From Achromobacter sp. MYb9 (GTDB lineage Bacteria > Pseudomonadota > Gammaproteobacteria > Burkholderiales > Burkholderiaceae_B), in NCBI RefSeq assembly GCF_002975275.1, contig NZ_PCOQ01000005.1, forward strand, positions 124,001 to 188,000: 64,000 bases of DNA, written 5' to 3'. The position numbers were made by a program, and so were the translations under genes. Below are positions 60,284 through 64,000 of this stretch, piece by piece (the first letter of the stretch is position 1; every line of letters begins with the position of its first letter). The notes below the pieces were generated by a model, which was not told where the DNA came from, ran no database searches, and worked only from the letters and a program-made list of their open reading frames with translations.

Positions 60284-61078
60284 TCAACCGGAATCGGACG
60301 ACTGCGCGGTCGCGGGGGCCTGCCCTGCGTTCAACGTCTTCAGCGCGGCCTCGCACTTGCGCTGCAAGTGCTGCCGCATGATGCCCGCCAGCCGGTCCGC
60401 GTCGCGCGCGTTCAGGGCGTCGGCCATTTCGATGTGTTCCCGCATCGCCAGATCCCATTTCTGGCGGTTTTCGTTCGACACAAAGCGCAGGTTCTGCACA
60501 CGAGCGTTCTGGGCGTCGTACAGCTGCTTGAGCAGGCTGTTGTGCGAGGCCAGGCTGATGCGTTCGTGGATTTCGCGGTTGGTGCGGAAGTACGTGGGCA
60601 GGTCGTGGCGGGCGTGGCTGGCCATCATTTCGTAGGTCAGCGCGCGGATTTCCGCAATTTCGACATCGGTCGCCCGTTCGCAGGCCAGCCGGCATGACAT
60701 GGCTTCCAGTCCGCCGATAACCTCGAAGGCTTCGCGGATATTCGCCTCGGACAGCGCCACCACCTGGGCGCCCCGGTTCGGCTCGATCTGGACCAGCCCC
60801 TCGGCGGCCAGCACCCGGAACGCTTCGCGCATCGGGGTGCGCGACACGCCAAGCAGGTCGCACAGCGCGCGTTCGTTCAGACGGGAGCCGGGCGGAAATT
60901 CGCCCTGGATGATGCGTTCGCGCAGCTGGCCTGCCACCGCGCCGGGCAGGGTGCGGCCGTTGCCGGCGGCGCGCGCCGCCGGGCGCGGGGCCACGGCGGT
61001 CGGCGTCGCGCCAGCATCGGCGGAACCCGCATGCGCCGGCCCGGCCAGATTCGGCATCAGGCTAGGATTGCTGCTCAT
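60284..61078 (-). CDS. GntR-family regulator, FadR/FCD subfamily
   Basis: 264 residues. An Ala-rich N-terminal arm of about 45 residues precedes the winged HTH (about 48-110; PPGSRLNERALCDLLGVSRT, PMREAFRVLAAEGLVQIEPNRGA). An FCD effector domain (about 118-250) follows, with metal/ligand-type residues in REIHERI and AMREHIEMADAL. It sits upstream of the ABC operon on the same strand and is divergent from the aminotransferase gene. The site TTGTATACCAA abuts its start, pointing to autoregulation. Confidence 0.93.
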   Translation of the reverse strand: MSSNPSLMPNLAGPAHAGSADAGATPTAVAPRPAARAAGNGRTLPGAVAGQLRERIIQGEFPPGSRLNERALCDLLGVSRTPMREAFRVLAAEGLVQIEPNRGAQVVALSEANIREAFEVIGGLEAMSCRLACERATDVEIAEIRALTYEMMASHARHDLPTYFRTNREIHERISLASHNSLLKQLYDAQNARVQNLRFVSNENRQKWDLAMREHIEMADALNARDADRLAGIMRQHLQRKCEAALKTLNAGQAPATAQSSDSG

Positions 61079-61089
61079 TTGTATACCAA
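61079..61089. promoter_or_regulatory. GntR operator-like site 1 (TTGTATACCAA)
   Basis: The site starts at the base next to the GntR initiation codon, in its 5' leader. It is the exact reverse complement of the site at 61246-61256. GTATAC is the central palindrome. Confidence 0.6.
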
Positions 61090-61143
61090 CTTTTCCCCGT
61101 ATTTTTCTAGACTATAAACCTGCGGCAAGCGGATCAATCATGG

Positions 61144-61153
61144 GTGTATACCC
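61144..61153. promoter_or_regulatory. GntR operator-like site 2 (GTGTATACCC)
   Basis: A third GTATAC core midway in the 201-bp divergent gap. Its flanks match the other two less well. It may be a weaker site allowing looping or intermediate occupancy. Confidence 0.45.
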
Positions 61154-61245
61154 TAGGTTATCGATGTAAAAACAATGGGATAGAGTGGCGCATGCCGCAA
61201 GTCTGCCTGCGCGGCAAACATCGTTCGCCTGTCGCGCGTCTTTCG

Positions 61246-61256
61246 TTGGTATACAA
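61246..61256. promoter_or_regulatory. GntR operator-like site 3 (TTGGTATACAA)
   Basis: Exact inverse copy of site 1, located 23 bp ahead of the aminotransferase start, where binding would block its transcription or translation start. Confidence 0.6.
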
Positions 61257-61279
61257 AAAATTCCACTCTGGGGCTACGC

Positions 61280-62476
61280 ATGATTACCCTGAACTCCCAT
61301 CCGTCCGGCCGGCATTTTCTGCAGATTCCGGGGCCGACGAATGTGCCCGACCGCGTGCTGCGCGCTATCGACCAGCCCACCATCGACCATCGCGGGCCGG
61401 CGTTCGGGGAGCTGGGGCTGGCGGTGCTGGCCGGCATCAAGCAGGTCTTCCAGACGCAGTCCCCCGTGATCATCTTCCCGTCGTCGGGCACCGGGGCATG
61501 GGAAGCGGCGCTGGTCAACACGCTGTCGCCCGGCGACCGTGTGCTGATGGTGGAAACCGGCCATTTCGCCAGCCTGTGGAAGAAGCTGGCGGGACGTCTG
61601 GGGCTGGAGGTGGACTACGTGGAAGGCGACTGGCGGCATCCGGTGGATCCCGCCGTGATTGGCGCGCGCCTTGCCGCGGACGCGGAGCACCGCATCAAGG
61701 CCGTGTGCGTCGTGCATAACGAGACCTCGACCGGCGTCACCAGCGACATCGCCGCCGTGCGCGCCGCCATCGACGGCGCGTCGCATCCCGCGTTATTGAT
61801 GGTGGACACGATTTCGTCGCTGGGGTCGGTCGACTACCGGCACGACGAATGGGGGGTGGACGTGACGGTGGCCGGCTCGCAGAAGGGCCTGATGCTGCCG
61901 CCGGGCCTGGCGTTCAACGCGGTCAGTGCACGGGCGCTGGCCGCTGCCGACACGGCGCGCCTGCCGCGCGCCTACTGGGACTGGCGCGACATGCTGGCGG
62001 CCAACGCCAACGGTTATTTTCCCTACACGCCGTCGACCAACCTGCTGTACGGGCTGCACGAAGCGCTGGCCATGCTGCAAGCCGAGGGGTTGCCGCGCGT
62101 GTTCGCCCGGCACGAACGCCATGCGCGCGCCACGCGCCTGGCCGTGGCGGGCTGGGGGCTGGAACTGCTTAGCCTGGAACCGTCGGCGCACAGTCCCGCG
62201 CTGACCGCCGTGCTGATGCCGCAAGGCCATGGCGCGGATGCGTTGCGCAAGGTCATCCTGGACCGCTTCGACATGTCGCTGGGGCAGGGGCTGGGCAAAT
62301 TGACCGACCGCGTCTTTCGCATCGGGCACCTGGGCCATTTCAATGACCTGACCCTGTGCGGCACGCTGGCCGGGGTCGAGATGGGCCTGGCGGCCGCTGG
62401 CGTGCCGCACCGCGCCGGCGGGCTGCAGGCCGCGATGGAATTCCTGGCCAGGACGCCCCAGGGCGCCACGGCCTGA
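61280..62476 (+). CDS. Serine--glyoxylate-type aminotransferase (class V, AGXT family)
   Basis: 398 residues. The N-terminal FLQIPGPTNVPDRVLRAIDQ and IDHRGPAF are typical of alanine/serine-glyoxylate and PucG-like enzymes. PSSGTGAWEAAL binds the PLP phosphate. LMVDTISSLGSVDYRHDEWGVDV carries the PLP Asp (about D176), and K202 in AGSQKGLMLPPGL is the Schiff-base lysine. It is the first gene of the plus-strand run under the GTATAC sites. It probably transfers an amino group from a product of the imported substrate to glyoxylate. Confidence 0.92.
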   Translation: MITLNSHPSGRHFLQIPGPTNVPDRVLRAIDQPTIDHRGPAFGELGLAVLAGIKQVFQTQSPVIIFPSSGTGAWEAALVNTLSPGDRVLMVETGHFASLWKKLAGRLGLEVDYVEGDWRHPVDPAVIGARLAADAEHRIKAVCVVHNETSTGVTSDIAAVRAAIDGASHPALLMVDTISSLGSVDYRHDEWGVDVTVAGSQKGLMLPPGLAFNAVSARALAAADTARLPRAYWDWRDMLAANANGYFPYTPSTNLLYGLHEALAMLQAEGLPRVFARHERHARATRLAVAGWGLELLSLEPSAHSPALTAVLMPQGHGADALRKVILDRFDMSLGQGLGKLTDRVFRIGHLGHFNDLTLCGTLAGVEMGLAAAGVPHRAGGLQAAMEFLARTPQGATA

Positions 62477-62500
62477 CCCACCACAATAACGAGGGAAACG

Positions 62501-63556
62501 ATGAACGCGCTTATGCAGCAGGCGATCCAATTCGCCAATGAACACGAATCCACCTGGGACCGCAGCGTCAACGGCAATTTCGGCGTGCACCTGAACGATC
62601 CGCCGCCCTGGAACCGCCTGCTGGGCCCGATCCATGACCGTGGGCCGGTGTCGGGCGTGGTGGTGGTTGACGGCAAGACGGTCGCGTCCTGGGGCGAACC
62701 CGATCGCGCCGACCTGACCTTCAGCGTCGCCAAGCTATATCTGGCGATATTGGCGGGTGTGGCGCACGACCGGGGCCTGCTGCCCGATGTCGACGAGCCC
62801 GTGGGCAAGCGGGTGCCCGGCATCGGCTTTGATGACGGCCAGAACGCCGACATCACCTGGCGTCACCTGTTGCAGCAGACGAGCGAATGGGAAGGCGAGC
62901 GCTTCGGCGTGTCGGACCAGGCGGATCGCTATCGCGCCGTCACGTTCGGCGTGCCGCCCGACGGCAAGAAGGGCGACGCACGTCCGTTGCAGCGCCCCGG
63001 CACGTACTGGGAATACAACGACGTGCGCATCAACCAGTTGTCCTACGCGTTGCTGCACTTGTTCCGCAAGCCGCTGTCGGACGTGTTTCGCGAAGCCGTC
63101 ACGCGCCCCATCGGCGCCAGCGAAAACTGGCAATGGGTGGGTTACGACACCGCCTGGGTCGAGATCGACGGCCAGCGCATGCCGTCGGTTCCCGGCGGCT
63201 CGCACTGGGGCGGCGGCATGTCCATCAGCGCGCGGGACCAGGCGTTGATCGGCCAGATGCTGCTTGACGACGGCCAGGCCAACGGCAAACAGATCCTGTC
63301 GCGCGAGTGGATTCAAGCCATGCGCACGCCGTGCGCCATCGCGCCGTACTACGGCTACCTGATCTGGCTCAACCACGAAGGCCGCGTGTTTCCCAGCGTG
63401 CCGGCCACCAGCTTTTTCGGCGTGGGCGCGGGCAGCTCGTTCACGTGGGTGGAACCGGAACGCAAGATGGTGGTGATCGTGCGCTGGCTGAATTCGGCCC
63501 ATGCGGATGCCTTGTTCGGCAAGATCCTTGCAGCGGTGGACGCGCCACAGGCGTAA
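62501..63556 (+). CDS. Serine hydrolase, beta-lactamase class C/EstB-like, cytosolic
   Basis: 351 residues without a signal peptide. The catalytic S-x-x-K is S75-V-A-K78 (TFSVAKLYL). The YND motif is Y172-N-D in TYWEYNDVRIN. The region HWGGGMSISARDQA stands near the third motif, and a C-terminal FFGVGAGSSFTWVEPE segment follows. The fold acts on esters, amides or D-amino acid peptides. Its place with an M20 peptidase and a peptide ABC transporter suggests an amidase or peptidase role. It follows the aminotransferase by 24 bp. Confidence 0.88.
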   Translation: MNALMQQAIQFANEHESTWDRSVNGNFGVHLNDPPPWNRLLGPIHDRGPVSGVVVVDGKTVASWGEPDRADLTFSVAKLYLAILAGVAHDRGLLPDVDEPVGKRVPGIGFDDGQNADITWRHLLQQTSEWEGERFGVSDQADRYRAVTFGVPPDGKKGDARPLQRPGTYWEYNDVRINQLSYALLHLFRKPLSDVFREAVTRPIGASENWQWVGYDTAWVEIDGQRMPSVPGGSHWGGGMSISARDQALIGQMLLDDGQANGKQILSREWIQAMRTPCAIAPYYGYLIWLNHEGRVFPSVPATSFFGVGAGSSFTWVEPERKMVVIVRWLNSAHADALFGKILAAVDAPQA

Positions 63557-63590
63557 CATTCTGAGCTCTCACCGACCAAGGAACGATGCC

Positions 63591-64000
63591 ATGAACTACC
63601 GCCGACTGGGAACCAGCAATCTGCGCGTGTCGCCGCTATGCCTGGGCACCATGATGTTCGGAGAACAGACGCCTGACGACGAGGCGGCGCGCATTGTCGC
63701 GTCGGCGCGCGACCATGGCTTGAATTTCATCGATACGGCCGACGTCTACAACGAAGGCCGTTCGGAACAAGTCGTGGCCAAGCTGCTGCAAGGGCAGCGC
63801 CACGACTGGGTGCTGGCCAGCAAGATCGGCAACCCGGTGGGCAAGGGGCCGAACCAGGCGCACTACTCGCGCCAGTGGCTGATGCGTGGGGTGGAACAAA
63901 GCCTGTCGCGCCTGGGCACGGATTTCATGGACATCCTGTACCTGCACCGCGACTACCACGAGGAAAATCTCGAAGAGGCGCTGTGGGCGCTGGGCGACCT
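63591..64000 (+). CDS. Aldo/keto reductase, N-terminal part
   Basis: The first 136 codons; the gene continues beyond the right edge. MNYRRLGTSNLRVSPLCLGT begins the AKR barrel. FIDTADVYNEGRSE supplies the catalytic Asp and Tyr, LASKIG the Lys, and ILYLHR the His. AAGGAACG lies ahead of the ATG. It is 34 bp after the serine hydrolase gene and is probably in the same operon. It is an NADPH-dependent carbonyl reductase of unknown substrate. Confidence 0.92.
   Translation, partial: MNYRRLGTSNLRVSPLCLGTMMFGEQTPDDEAARIVASARDHGLNFIDTADVYNEGRSEQVVAKLLQGQRHDWVLASKIGNPVGKGPNQAHYSRQWLMRGVEQSLSRLGTDFMDILYLHRDYHEENLEEALWALGD

Overview
The window is high-GC bacterial chromosome with short intergenic gaps and many 4-bp ATGA start/stop overlaps. 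It carries five LysR regulators, two orphan Bug-type periplasmic receptors, a TRAP transporter and a DUF802/DUF3348/DUF2894 operon. Together these point to a betaproteobacterium of the Burkholderiales, family Alcaligenaceae, most likely Achromobacter or a close Bordetella relative. This assignment is inference from gene content and codon use; there is no rRNA in the window. I saw no tRNA, rRNA, insertion sequence, prophage or CRISPR array.

Layout. 0-8 kb: the start of an enoyl-CoA hydratase-like gene, a LysR regulator, an AI-2E/PerM-type permease, a cation:proton antiporter broken by an internal deletion, a DUF445 membrane protein, periplasmic Cu/Zn superoxide dismutase (sodC), a glutathione transferase and an MFS exporter. 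7.8-8.9 kb: methionine aminopeptidase coupled to a ParD-like antitoxin gene. 9-14.7 kb: a four-gene operon (DUF3348, DUF802, OmpA/MotB-like, DUF2894) that looks like an uncharacterised rotary-motor or ZorAB-like membrane machine. Its channel subunit carries a long tail built from five tandem units of about 131 residues. 14.9-17.2 kb: an HTH regulator with a beta-propeller protein, and a small secreted protein. 17.3-24.6 kb: an unusual fusion of ferredoxin, ferredoxin reductase and M24 peptidase, a divergent MocR-type regulator, and a DctPQM TRAP transporter whose large permease carries an insert.

24.6-38 kb is an accessory mosaic: a GNAT-DUF6882 fusion, a MarR/HEAT pair, SDR/LysR and GstA/LysR divergent pairs, a DUF169 protein, an MFS/LysR pair, a HAD phosphatase, and a DMT exporter with an AraC regulator. 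38.2-41.2 kb: an ECF42-type sigma factor operon with a VOC protein and a DGPF (YciI-like) protein, a small lipoprotein, and a second DGPF-type protein. 41.3-43.1 kb: a MotA/MotB-like stator pair with no flagellar genes beside it. 43.3-53.4 kb: a GNAT, a NYN-LOTUS putative RNase, an AraC regulator, DUF523, two Bug receptors, a Gly-rich secreted protein, and TetR and LysR regulators.

53.3-64 kb is one catabolic locus. A minus-strand run encodes a FadR/GntR regulator, a dipeptide-type ABC transporter (SBP, two permeases, two ATPases) and an M20 peptidase. A divergent plus-strand run encodes a serine-glyoxylate-type aminotransferase, a beta-lactamase-fold serine hydrolase and an aldo/keto reductase that runs off the end. 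Three GTATAC-centred operator-like sites lie in the divergent gap. The probable logic is regulated import and intracellular hydrolysis or transamination of an oligopeptide-like or amide substrate.
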